DNA from: Bradyrhizobium manausense
GTDB lineage: Bacteria > Pseudomonadota > Alphaproteobacteria > Rhizobiales > Xanthobacteraceae
Assembly: GCF_018131105.1 (NCBI RefSeq)
Contig: NZ_JAFCJI010000008.1
Coordinates: 25,737-89,736 of the forward strand
Direction: 5' to 3'
DNA: 64,000 bases
Position 1 is the first letter of the stretch; each line of letters begins with the position of its first letter. Position numbers and translations under genes: made by a program. Below the pieces are notes generated by a model, which was not told the DNA's origin, made no database searches, and was given only the letters and a program-made list of their open reading frames with translations. This document shows positions 11,543-19,431 of the stretch, in pieces.

Positions 11543-11854
11543 GTGGCCCTCCAGCTTCGACCGAACTGCGAATATTGCGACCGCGACCTAGCGCCTGACG
11601 CGACAGATGCGCGGATCTGCTCCTATGAATGCACGTTCTGTGCGGAGTGCGTGGAAGCAAAGCTGTCCAACGTCTGCCCGAACTGCGGCGGCGGCTTTGC
11701 GCCGCGCCCGATCAGGCCGGCACTGGAATGGCGGCCGGGCGTGTGCACGAGCAAGCAGGCGCCGTCGGACAAGCGGGTGCATTTGAAGTACAGCATGGAG
11801 GACGTCGCGGCGCATTGCGCGCGGGTGCGCGAGGTGCCGCCGGAGAAGCGTTAG
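11543..11854 (+). CDS. DUF1272 small zinc-ribbon-like protein
   Basis: 103 residues with the DUF1272 pattern: LRPNCEYCDRDLAPD, ARICSYECTFCAECVE and NVCPNCGGGFAPRP. The CxxC-type Cys pairs suggest bound zinc. GTG start after AAGGAG. Function of the family is unknown. It is co-directional with the Lrp regulator 74 bases upstream. Confidence 0.85.
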   Translation: MALQLRPNCEYCDRDLAPDATDARICSYECTFCAECVEAKLSNVCPNCGGGFAPRPIRPALEWRPGVCTSKQAPSDKRVHLKYSMEDVAAHCARVREVPPEKR

Positions 11855-11866
11855 GCTCTTCCCCCG

Positions 11867-11954
11867 CCGTCATTGCGAGCGCAGCGAAGCAATCCAGAAT
11901 CCCTCCGCTGCGGGATTCTGGATTGCTTCGCCGCTTCACTCCTCGCAATGACGG
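11867..11954. repeat. Dispersed hairpin repeat, CATTGCGAG type
   Basis: The outer arms CCGTCATTGCGAG / CTCGCAATGACGG and the inner arms AGCAATCCAGAATCCC / GGGATTCTGGATTGCT form one long hairpin. It lies between convergent DUF1272 and fahA. The arms match a repeat type known to be scattered through Bradyrhizobium-group genomes. Confidence 0.8.
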
Positions 11955-11975
11955 AGGATGTGGCAGCGGCAGAGG

Positions 11976-13247
11976 CTACTCCGCCGCCAAAATCGTCCCC
12001 TCGACCTCGCCGAACCCGATGCGGTAGCCATTGCCCTGGCACCAGCCGCGCATCACGAGGCTGTCGCCGTCCTCCAGGAATGAGCGCTTCACGCCACCGG
12101 GCAATTCCACCGGCTCGGTGCCGTTCCAGCTGATCTCAAGCAAGCTGCCACGCTGATGCTTCTCGGGACCGGAGATGGTGCCGCTTCCAAGGAGATCGCC
12201 GACATTCATCGCGCAACCGGAGGAGGCGTGATGCATCAGTTGCTGCACCGAGGACCAGTACATGAATTTGAAGTTGGTGCGGCTGATACCGGCGGACGCG
12301 TTGGCGCCGGCAGCGCGCAAGGACACGTCGAGCTCCACATCGTAGTTCTGCGGCTCGGCCTGCTTCAGGTAGTCCAGCGGCACCGGCTCCTGCTCGGGGC
12401 CCTTCAGGCGGAACGGCTCCAGCGCCTCGCGCGTCACCACCCACGGGCTGATCGAGGTCGCGAATGCCTTGGCGAGGAACGGCCCGAGCGGCACATATTC
12501 CCATTGCTGGATGTCGCGCGCGCTCCAGTCGTTGAGCAGCACGAAGCCGAAGATCATCTCCTCGGCCTGGCTTTCCGTGAGCATGCCGCCCATCGGCGAG
12601 GGCTGGCCGACCACGACGCCCATCTCCAGCTCGAAATCCAGCCGCTTGCACGGACCAAAGCTCGGCACCTCGACATTAGGCGGCTTCAACTGCCCGCGCG
12701 GCCGCTTCACCTTGGTGCCCGACACGACGACGGTGGAAGCACGACCGTTATAGGCGATTGGCATATGCAGCCAATTCGGCTGCAGCGCGTTGTCCTTGCC
12801 GCGGAACATCACACCGACATTGGTGGCATGCTCTTTCGACGAATAGAAGTCGGTGTAGCCGGAGACCGCGAATGGCAGATGCAGCCTTGCATCGCGCATC
12901 GGCACCAGCGCCTGCTTGCGTAGCTCCTCATTGTCGCGCAACTCCGGGTGATCGTGGCGCAGCAGTTCGCTGAGCCGGGCGCGCGTCTTGCTCCAGACCT
13001 TCGGCCCGAGCGCCATGAACGCATTGAGCGAGGGACCAGAGAACACGCCGAGCGGGCCGACGTCGAGGCGCGAGTCCTGCTCGAGTTCCCAAAGATCGAG
13101 CACGTGATTGCCAATCGCGACGCCGACGCGCGGCGTCGGGTTCGCTGCCGTCGAGAACAAGCCAAAGGGCAGGTTCTGGATCGGGAAGTCGGAGGCGGGA
13201 TCGACGTCGATGAAGGAGCGGAGGCTGGGGTCGTTGGGGTGGGGCAC
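11976..13247 (-). CDS. fahA: Fumarylacetoacetase
   Basis: 423 residues. It hydrolyses fumarylacetoacetate to fumarate and acetoacetate, the last step of the homogentisate route. The FAH N-terminal SH3-like region (FPIQNLPFGLFS) is followed by the catalytic beta-domain with YTDFYSSKEHATNVG, PSFGPCKRLDFELEMGVVVG, the DWSARDIQQWEY metal site region and SSGCAMNVGDLLGSGTISG. I use the GTG at 13247 because it has GGAG six bases upstream and gives MPHPNDPSLRSF; an ATG 9 codons further up lies inside a dispersed repeat. There is no separate maleylacetoacetate isomerase gene in the window. Confidence 0.95.
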   Translation of the reverse strand: MPHPNDPSLRSFIDVDPASDFPIQNLPFGLFSTAANPTPRVGVAIGNHVLDLWELEQDSRLDVGPLGVFSGPSLNAFMALGPKVWSKTRARLSELLRHDHPELRDNEELRKQALVPMRDARLHLPFAVSGYTDFYSSKEHATNVGVMFRGKDNALQPNWLHMPIAYNGRASTVVVSGTKVKRPRGQLKPPNVEVPSFGPCKRLDFELEMGVVVGQPSPMGGMLTESQAEEMIFGFVLLNDWSARDIQQWEYVPLGPFLAKAFATSISPWVVTREALEPFRLKGPEQEPVPLDYLKQAEPQNYDVELDVSLRAAGANASAGISRTNFKFMYWSSVQQLMHHASSGCAMNVGDLLGSGTISGPEKHQRGSLLEISWNGTEPVELPGGVKRSFLEDGDSLVMRGWCQGNGYRIGFGEVEGTILAAE

Positions 13248-13267
13248 AAGAGTCTCCGAGCTTGAGA

Positions 13268-13355
13268 CCGTCATGGCCGGGCTTGTCCCGGCCATCCACG
13301 ATCTTTCGAATGTGCGTCAACACGTGGATGCCCGGGACAAGCCCGGGCATGACGG
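13268..13355. repeat. Dispersed hairpin repeat, GTCATGGCCGGGCTTGTCCCGG type
   Basis: Two near-complementary arms (13268-13300 and 13323-13355) form a long hairpin in the gap between hmgA and fahA, which run in the same direction. It may alter the ratio of the two messages. Confidence 0.75.
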
Positions 13356-13374
13356 TGGTTGATCGGCGAAGAAA

Positions 13375-14721
13375 TTACGGCCTGTTGGGGTCGAACCGCT
13401 TCTCGAGGCCTTTCCAGCAATCCGCATAATCGTCCTGCAGTGTCGACGCATTCGCGGCGTGCGCCGTCACGCGTTGCGGGTAGCGGGTCTCGAACATGAA
13501 AGCCATGGTGCCCGTGAGCTTCACCGGCTTCAGTTCACCATTGCTGGCGTGCTCGAAGGCATCGCGATCGGGCCCGTGCGGCAGCATGCAATTGTGGAGT
13601 GAGATGCCGCCCGGCACGAAACCCTGCGGCTTGGCGTCGTAGACGCCGTAGATCAGGCCCATGAACTCGCTCATGATGTTCATGTGATACCAGGGCGGCC
13701 GGAAGGTGTTGTCGGCCACCATCCAGCGCTCGGGGAAGATAACGAAGTCGATATTCGCGGTGCCCGCCGTCTCCGACGGCGAAGTCAGCACCGTAAAGAT
13801 CGAGGGATCGGGATGGTCGAAACCGATCGCACCGACCGGTGAGAAGGTGCGGAGGTCGTATTTGTAGGGCGCGTAATTGCCGTGCCAGGCAACGACGTCG
13901 ATCGGCGAATGCGGCAGCTCGGTCTTGAACAGCGAGCCGCCCCACTTCACGAACAGCTCGGTCGGCGTGTCCTTGTCCTCGTAGTTCGCGACCGGCGTGA
14001 GGAAGTCGCGCGCGTTGGCGAGGCAATTGGCGCCGATCGGCCCGCGCTCCGGCAGCGTGAAGGCGCCGCCATAGTTCTCGCAGAGATAGCCGCGCGCCGG
14101 ACCGTTCGGAATCTCGACGCGGATTTTCACGCCGCGCGGGATGACCACGATCTCGCCGGGCTCGGCATCGATGCGACCGAACTCGGTGACGACGCGCAGA
14201 TTGCCCTGCTGAAGCACGAACATCAGCTCGCCATCGGCATTATAGAAGTGCTGGTCCACCATCGATTTGGTGATGAGATAGACATGCGCGGCCATGCCGG
14301 CCTGCGTGTTGACATCGCCGGCCGTCGTCATGGTCTGCACGCCCTGGAGGAATGTCGTGTCCTCCTTCGGGATCGGTGCCGGGTCCCAGCGCAGCTGCGC
14401 GATGGGGAGATCATATTCATGACACGGCGCCGAACGCCACAGCCCGGCATCGACCTTCTCGAAACGGCCGGAGTGCTTCACCGACGGACGGATGCGATAG
14501 AGCCAGGAGCGCTCATTGGTGCCGCGCGGCGCCGTGAAGGGCGAGCCCGAGAGCTGCTCGGCATAGAGCCCGTAAGCGCAGCGCTGCGGCGAGTTGCGCC
14601 CGATCGGCAGCGCACCCGGCAGCGCTTCGGTCTCGAAGCTGTTGCCGAAGCCGGACATGTAGCCCGGCGTCACCTGGGCCGAACTGCGAATGATCTGATC
14701 AGGCGAGGCATTGATGTTCAT
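13375..14721 (-). CDS. hmgA: Homogentisate 1,2-dioxygenase
   Basis: 448 residues, the family length. It opens the homogentisate ring to maleylacetoacetate using Fe(II). Diagnostic stretches are YMSGFGNSFETEALPGALP, NSPQRCAYGLYAEQLSGS and PRGTNERSWLYRIRPS near the start, and the iron region FRPPWYHMNIMSEFMGL and LHNCMLPHGPDRDAFEHAS near the end. The ATG follows AAGGAGGAGG and lies two bases after the stop of the preceding gene, so the pair are translated from one message. Confidence 0.97.
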   Translation of the reverse strand: MNINASPDQIIRSSAQVTPGYMSGFGNSFETEALPGALPIGRNSPQRCAYGLYAEQLSGSPFTAPRGTNERSWLYRIRPSVKHSGRFEKVDAGLWRSAPCHEYDLPIAQLRWDPAPIPKEDTTFLQGVQTMTTAGDVNTQAGMAAHVYLITKSMVDQHFYNADGELMFVLQQGNLRVVTEFGRIDAEPGEIVVIPRGVKIRVEIPNGPARGYLCENYGGAFTLPERGPIGANCLANARDFLTPVANYEDKDTPTELFVKWGGSLFKTELPHSPIDVVAWHGNYAPYKYDLRTFSPVGAIGFDHPDPSIFTVLTSPSETAGTANIDFVIFPERWMVADNTFRPPWYHMNIMSEFMGLIYGVYDAKPQGFVPGGISLHNCMLPHGPDRDAFEHASNGELKPVKLTGTMAFMFETRYPQRVTAHAANASTLQDDYADCWKGLEKRFDPNRP

Positions 14722-14723
14722 GA

Positions 14724-15680
14724 CTATCCTCCTCCTTGCAGGGCGGCCCACATGTCCTGGTCGCGCTTGTCGGTCCAGATCACGGGGTCGTCGATCCCCG
14801 ACGCTTCGTCATAGGCACGCGAGACGTTGAACGGCAGGCAGTGCTCGTAGATGGCGAAGCTGTGGAACTTCGGGTCCATCACCTCGCGGGTCGCAGCCAT
14901 CGATTCCTTCAGCGTGCGTCCTTTGGCGACGGAGACTTCGGCGGCCCCGTAGAGCGAGGTGACGAAGTCGCGCGTCATCGCGATGGCTTCGCGCACCGTG
15001 GCTGTGCCCTTCAGCGCATCGCCGCGGCCGGGCGCGATCGCCTTGGGATTGAAGTTGCGGATCTCGTTCAGCGTCAACGGCCATTCGCGCAAATGCGCGT
15101 CGCCGCAATAGCAAGCCGAATGATATTCGATGAGATCGCCGGAGAACATCACTTCGGCATCCGGCACCCAGGCGACGATATCGCCGGAGGTGTGCCCCGC
15201 GCCGAGCTGCATCAAGCGTACCTCGCGCTTGCCGAGGTAGATCGACATCTCGCCTTCAAAGGTCAGCGTCGGCCAGGTCAGGCCGGGAATGCTCGCGGCA
15301 TCCTGGAATAGCCGCGGGAAGCGGCCATACTCGGAATCCCAATCCTGCTGGCCGCGCTCCTCGATGAGACGATAGGTCTCCTGCGAAGCGACGATGCCCT
15401 GCGCCTTGTAGGCGGAGGCACCGAGCACGCGCACAGCATGATAATGCGACAGCACGACATATTTGATCGGCTTGTCAGTGACCGTCTTGACGCGCTCGAT
15501 CACCTTGTTCGCCATCGCCGGCGTCGATTGCGCGTCGAACACAAGACAGCCGTCGTCGCCGACGATGATCGCCGTGTTCGGATCGCCTTCGGCAGTGAAC
15601 GCATAAAGATCGGTGCCGATCTCGGAGAATGTGATCTTCTTCTCGGAGAGATCGCCGGTGGACGCGAAGTTCTTCGCCAT
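14724..15680 (-). CDS. Metallo-beta-lactamase-fold protein with degraded metal site
   Basis: 318 residues of metallo-beta-lactamase fold in the homogentisate operon. The canonical HxHxDH motif reads HYHAVR (residues 79-84), so the Asp and the third His are replaced. The His in AGHTSGD (163) and the bridging Asp in MFSGD (182) remain, while the last His (usually in a GHG turn) is Arg219 in APGRG. That leaves ligands for one metal at most. No signal peptide. The conserved operon position beside hmgA and the monooxygenase suggests a role with an aromatic intermediate, perhaps non-hydrolytic. Start ATG 15680 gives MAKNFASTGD. Confidence 0.88.
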   Translation of the reverse strand: MAKNFASTGDLSEKKITFSEIGTDLYAFTAEGDPNTAIIVGDDGCLVFDAQSTPAMANKVIERVKTVTDKPIKYVVLSHYHAVRVLGASAYKAQGIVASQETYRLIEERGQQDWDSEYGRFPRLFQDAASIPGLTWPTLTFEGEMSIYLGKREVRLMQLGAGHTSGDIVAWVPDAEVMFSGDLIEYHSACYCGDAHLREWPLTLNEIRNFNPKAIAPGRGDALKGTATVREAIAMTRDFVTSLYGAAEVSVAKGRTLKESMAATREVMDPKFHSFAIYEHCLPFNVSRAYDEASGIDDPVIWTDKRDQDMWAALQGGG

Positions 15681-15703
15681 CAGTTCGTCCTTAAGTCCTG
15701 GGG

Positions 15704-15928
15704 TTATTGTTGTTGCTGTTGTTGCTGCTGGCCGTCGATCATGCGGCGCTTTGCCAGCACGAGCGATTCCCGCAGCACATCGATATCGCCGATATGGTTG
15801 GCGAGGATCAGCACCAGTGCCGCGTCGAAATCGGCGCTCTGCTCGTCGGTGAGACCGCGATGCGCTTCGACAATGGCGCGAAAGGCATCATCAGGCCGCG
15901 CAAAATTGGAACTGGTGGAGAGCGGCAT
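15704..15928 (-). CDS. DUF2783 small protein with polyglutamine tail
   Basis: 74 residues, MPLSTSSNFARPDDAFRAIV onward, matching small DUF2783 proteins found beside homogentisate genes. It ends in eight Gln encoded by a CAA/CAG run (plus strand TTGTTGCTG repeats at 15704-15728), a likely slippage site. It starts 8 bases behind the monooxygenase gene. Function unknown; it might be a helper subunit of the neighbouring oxygenase. Confidence 0.75.
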   Translation of the reverse strand: MPLSTSSNFARPDDAFRAIVEAHRGLTDEQSADFDAALVLILANHIGDIDVLRESLVLAKRRMIDGQQQQQQQQ

Positions 15929-15936
15929 CTGAAACC

Positions 15937-17553
15937 TCAATTCAAGCCTGCAGCCCGCGACAACGCGGCTGCGATTGCCTCGCGCGTCGGATGACGGAAG
16001 CGCGCAGCGACATAGCCATCTGGTCTGAGCAGATAGGCAGAGCCCGGCTCGGCATCGTAGCGCTTGGCGACAAGACCCAGGGGATCTGCAAGCCCGCCCT
16101 CGCCGCCGACGCTGATATCCTTCACGCCGTCGGGCACATCGACCGCCGCGCCATTGCTGAACGAGAGCAAGGCGAAGTCCGTTCCACCCTTGCGGAAGGC
16201 ATCCGTCAGATAGGCTTGCTGGCCTATGGGTGCATCGGACATTGAGCAACCAGGTGGCGGTCCGCCGCGCCACGTGTCGGCATCCGGGGACGACAGCGAC
16301 GAGTCATAGCTGCACGGCACGGAGAGCCGCCCGCCATTGACCATGCGCTTGCCGAACTCGGTTTCCTTGGCCAGCGACAGCACCGCCTGGCGCAGCCGCG
16401 CTTCCTGATGCGAGTTCGGCGCCATGAAATCCGTCGACCGGGTGGATTCGCGGATGTTCTCGTCGGCCGCGAGGCTGCGCTCGACATGGTAGCTATCGAG
16501 CAGGCTCGCGGGCGACGTGCCGCGCAGGACGCGATCGAGCTTCCACGAGAGGTTCTCGGCGTCTTCGAGCCCAGAATTGGCACCACGCGCACCGAACGGT
16601 GAAACCTGATGCGCCGAGTCGCCGGCAAAAATCACGCGGCCATGGATGAAGCGATCCATCCGTCGGCACTGGAATTTGTAGAGCGAGATCCATTCAAACT
16701 CGAACTTGTCGTGGCCGAGCATGCGCGCGATTCGCGGCCGCACATTCTCAGGCTTCTTCTCGACCACGGGATCCGCATAGCGGTTGAGCTGGAGATCGAT
16801 GCGCCAGACATCGTCGGGCTGCCGGTGCAACAGCGCCGAACGTCCGGCATGAAACGGCGGATCGAACCAGAACCAACGCTCCGTCGGGAATTCCGCGGTC
16901 ATCTTCACATCGGCGATGAGGAACTGGTCCTCGAACACCTGCCCCGCAAACTCGGCGCCGACCATTTGCCGCAGCGAGGAGCGCGCGCCGTCGCAGGCGA
17001 CGACATATTGCGCATGCAGGCGATAGGCGCCTTCGGGCGTTTCGATCGTGAGCACGACGGAATCGTTGCGTTGCTCGACCGCCGTCACCTTGTTGCGCCA
17101 GCGCAGATCGATCGCGGGCAGATCGCTGATGCGATCGACCAGATAAGCCTCCGCGTAATATTGCTGGAGATTGATGAAGGCCGGCCGCTTATGGCCGTCT
17201 TCGGGCAGCAGATTGAACTGATAGAGCTGGGACTCGCCGTGAAAGATGCGACCAACACTCCACACCACCCCCTTGTCGACCATGCGATCGGCGACGCCGA
17301 GCCGGTCCCAATATTCCAGCGAACGCTTCGAGAAGCAGATCGCGCGCGAACCCTCGCCGATGCGATCAGCATCATCCAGAAGCACGACGCGCTGGCCGCG
17401 CTGGGCGAGATCGATCGCCAGCGACAGCCCGACCGGACCCGCGCCGACCACCACAACCGGATGCTCGGCCGGGCTCTGGCCGGGGCGATCCTGATCCGGG
17501 TGGCGGCGGTATCCGAACTGGGTTTTGGCCTTTTGCGTATTGGCACCCGCCAT
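15937..17553 (-). CDS. FAD-dependent aromatic hydroxylase, MhpA/PheA-like
   Basis: 538 residues of class A flavoprotein monooxygenase. The FAD-binding GAGPVGLSLAIDLAQRG lies at about residues 37-53, the central DG motif is VACDGARSSLRQMVG, and the second FAD motif is FAGDSAHQVSPFGARGANSG, with an extended thioredoxin-like C-terminal part as in MhpA-type enzymes. First gene of the operon monooxygenase-DUF2783-MBL-hmgA-fahA. A likely job is ortho-hydroxylation of a hydroxyphenylacetate to homogentisate, which is inference from the neighbours. Divergent from a MarR regulator. Confidence 0.9.
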   Translation of the reverse strand: MAGANTQKAKTQFGYRRHPDQDRPGQSPAEHPVVVVGAGPVGLSLAIDLAQRGQRVVLLDDADRIGEGSRAICFSKRSLEYWDRLGVADRMVDKGVVWSVGRIFHGESQLYQFNLLPEDGHKRPAFINLQQYYAEAYLVDRISDLPAIDLRWRNKVTAVEQRNDSVVLTIETPEGAYRLHAQYVVACDGARSSLRQMVGAEFAGQVFEDQFLIADVKMTAEFPTERWFWFDPPFHAGRSALLHRQPDDVWRIDLQLNRYADPVVEKKPENVRPRIARMLGHDKFEFEWISLYKFQCRRMDRFIHGRVIFAGDSAHQVSPFGARGANSGLEDAENLSWKLDRVLRGTSPASLLDSYHVERSLAADENIRESTRSTDFMAPNSHQEARLRQAVLSLAKETEFGKRMVNGGRLSVPCSYDSSLSSPDADTWRGGPPPGCSMSDAPIGQQAYLTDAFRKGGTDFALLSFSNGAAVDVPDGVKDISVGGEGGLADPLGLVAKRYDAEPGSAYLLRPDGYVAARFRHPTREAIAAALSRAAGLN

Positions 17554-17595
17554 ACACGAACCTCGGCTCTGGTCAGGAGAGAACTGATCTGCTAG

Positions 17596-17615
17596 ATAGT
17601 CTCACGTGCAACTAT
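17596..17615. promoter_or_regulatory. Imperfect palindrome, candidate MarR operator
   Basis: The sequence ATAGTCTCACGTGCAACTAT has perfect 5-base outer arms and a central CACGTG. It sits in the 111-base gap between the monooxygenase operon and the divergent MarR gene, 43 bases before the monooxygenase start. Confidence 0.6.
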
Positions 17616-17664
17616 TATTGGACCGGAGCCGGCCGGCCGTCAACTGGAATTCGGAGCGCTCTCC

Positions 17665-18207
17665 TTGGCGAGGACATCCAGCGACATCGCGCTGAAGACA
17701 AGAGAAGTGATCGAGGCTTCCCCGCGACCCAAACCGCGGCTCGATCTGTTCAAGTTCGTACCGTTCCGGCTCAACCGACTTGCAGCGGAGGTCAGTTCCG
17801 CGCTCGCGGTCGAGTATCAGGAACGTCACGGCCTCGACATTCCGGCGTGGCGCGTGATCGCCACGCTTGGTTTCCGCAGCGATGCCTGCAGCGCGCAGTA
17901 CATCTCGCAATGCACCCGCACGCACAAATCGACCATCAGCCGCGCGGTGACGACGCTGCTGCATGACGGCCTGATCGAGCGGGTCGAGAACGAAGCCGAC
18001 CGCCGCGAATTCCGCCTGCAGCTGACGAACAAGGGCCGCGCGCTCTACGAAGAGTTGTTCCCGCAATTGCTGCGGCGGGAAGACGAGATCCTCGCCTGCC
18101 TGTCTGCGCAGGAGCGCAAGCAGCTCTCCACTCTGCTTGGCAAGATCGAGGAAAGCCTCGACCTGATCCAGACCAGCGAAGAGGCCGACGCCAAGCAGGC
18201 GTATTAG
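17665..18207 (+). CDS. MarR family transcriptional regulator
   Basis: 180 residues with a winged helix: IPAWRVIATLGFRSD, then TRTHKSTISRAVTTLLHDGL as the recognition helix region and the wing RVENEADRREFRLQLT. The start is TTG by this reading. Divergent from the monooxygenase-hmgA operon; a repressor lifted by an aromatic ligand is the usual pattern for this family. Confidence 0.88.
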   Translation: MARTSSDIALKTREVIEASPRPKPRLDLFKFVPFRLNRLAAEVSSALAVEYQERHGLDIPAWRVIATLGFRSDACSAQYISQCTRTHKSTISRAVTTLLHDGLIERVENEADRREFRLQLTNKGRALYEELFPQLLRREDEILACLSAQERKQLSTLLGKIEESLDLIQTSEEADAKQAY

Positions 18208-18215
18208 CCCGCTCT

Positions 18216-18253
18216 GTCATTCCGGGCTCGCGCTCTGCGCACCCCGGAATGAC
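18216..18253. repeat. Dispersed hairpin repeat, GTCATTCCGGG type
   Basis: Perfect 11-base arms GTCATTCCGGG / CCCGGAATGAC with a 16-base loop, between two convergent genes. Another member of the type is at 54290-54388. Confidence 0.8.
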
Positions 18254-18261
18254 GATGCCCG

Positions 18262-19062
18262 CTATTTTGCAAACGATCGCGTCGGCGGCAGGTGCAGCGC
18301 CCAGACATTGTCGCCGGCGCGCGGATAGATCTCGGTCACAACAGGATCATGGCCCGGAATGTAGCGGTCGGGATGTCCGGCGAGGCGCTCGATCGTCTCC
18401 CAACCCACGGCCATGTCACCGACATTGTAGACGATCGGAAACGGGCTCCGACGCTGCAGATTGGCGTAGTAATGCGCAGCGTCCGACGCCAGCACCACCG
18501 GTCCGCGCGCGGTCTCGACCTTGACCACCTGCAAGCCGTCAGAGTGACCGCCGACACGGTGCACCGTCACGCCGGGCGCAACCTCGCCATCGCCGGAATA
18601 GAAATTGACGCGCTCGCCGTAGACATGACGCACCATCTGGGTGACGTGCTCGACCGAGAACGGATGTCGCAGCAGTCCGTTGCACATGCAGCGGCCCGTC
18701 GCATAGGCCATCTCACGCTCCTGGAGATGGAAACGCGCGTTCGGGAAGCGATCGAGATTGCCGGCGTGATCGTAATGCAGATGCGTCACGATGATATCGC
18801 GGATGGCTGACGCCGCGACGCCGAAGCGCTCCAGCGCATCGACCGGATTGAGCGTGAGCTTGCGCGCGCGCGCGGTAGCCTCCTCGGCATTGAAACCGGT
18901 GTCGACCAGGATATCGCGGCCCTGCCCCCGGATCAGCCAAACGAAGTAGTCGAGGTCCTGCGCCGCGCTGTCATGCGGGTCCGGCGCCAGAAAATTCATG
19001 CTGGGGGTGCGCGGCGACATCGTCGCATAGCGCAGGGCGTAGATTTCGTAGGCGTTTCCCAT
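18262..19062 (-). CDS. Metallo-beta-lactamase-fold hydrolase, AHL-lactonase-like
   Basis: 266 residues with an intact dinuclear zinc motif HLHYDHAGN, a further His in VGGHSDG, the bridging Asp in LASDAAHYY and the last His in IPGHDP. The layout and length resemble N-acyl-homoserine-lactone lactonases of the AttM/AiiA branch, but many relatives act on other lactones or esters. The start at MGNAYEIYALRY is taken over an upstream ATG because the extra 22 residues look non-family. A perfect CRP-like site lies about 110 bases upstream. Confidence 0.85.
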   Translation of the reverse strand: MGNAYEIYALRYATMSPRTPSMNFLAPDPHDSAAQDLDYFVWLIRGQGRDILVDTGFNAEEATARARKLTLNPVDALERFGVAASAIRDIIVTHLHYDHAGNLDRFPNARFHLQEREMAYATGRCMCNGLLRHPFSVEHVTQMVRHVYGERVNFYSGDGEVAPGVTVHRVGGHSDGLQVVKVETARGPVVLASDAAHYYANLQRRSPFPIVYNVGDMAVGWETIERLAGHPDRYIPGHDPVVTEIYPRAGDNVWALHLPPTRSFAK

Positions 19063-19166
19063 GGCTTTGGTCCCGGCTTTTGCTTTTTTGAGTGGGCCTT
19101 CGGCGCACCAAGCCATCGTCCGTCGCAAAGGTCAAACATCCGCGACTTCGGCGGAAGACGGGTCGC

Positions 19167-19186
19167 AATGTGAGACCAATCACATT
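19167..19186. promoter_or_regulatory. Perfect CRP-like site
   Basis: AATGTGAGACCAATCACATT: perfect 7-base arms around 6 bases, containing the full CRP consensus TGTGA-N6-TCACA. It is centred about 114 bases before the lactonase-like start (19062) and about 255 bases before the caspase-like start. The rest of the 369-base gap (19063-19431) shows no gene. Confidence 0.65.
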
Positions 19187-19431
19187 TTCGTCGCTCATCC
19201 CGGCCTAACATGGCCGCCGGAACCCCGAACGAGCACGTGTCGAGTAAAGCCGTGAACGCCAAGATATTCCTCGCGGAGCCGACACATCCGTCGCGGTCAA
19301 TTGTCGCGATAGTGCCCAATCTCCAAGCGGTTGACGCCCCCATTCCCCGGTTTGATAATGCACTTTGCGTAAGTTAAGGTCGCCGCGGCGCAAGCTGGGA
19401 ACGGCGCCTTTTTGGCTGGACCGCGCTGATT

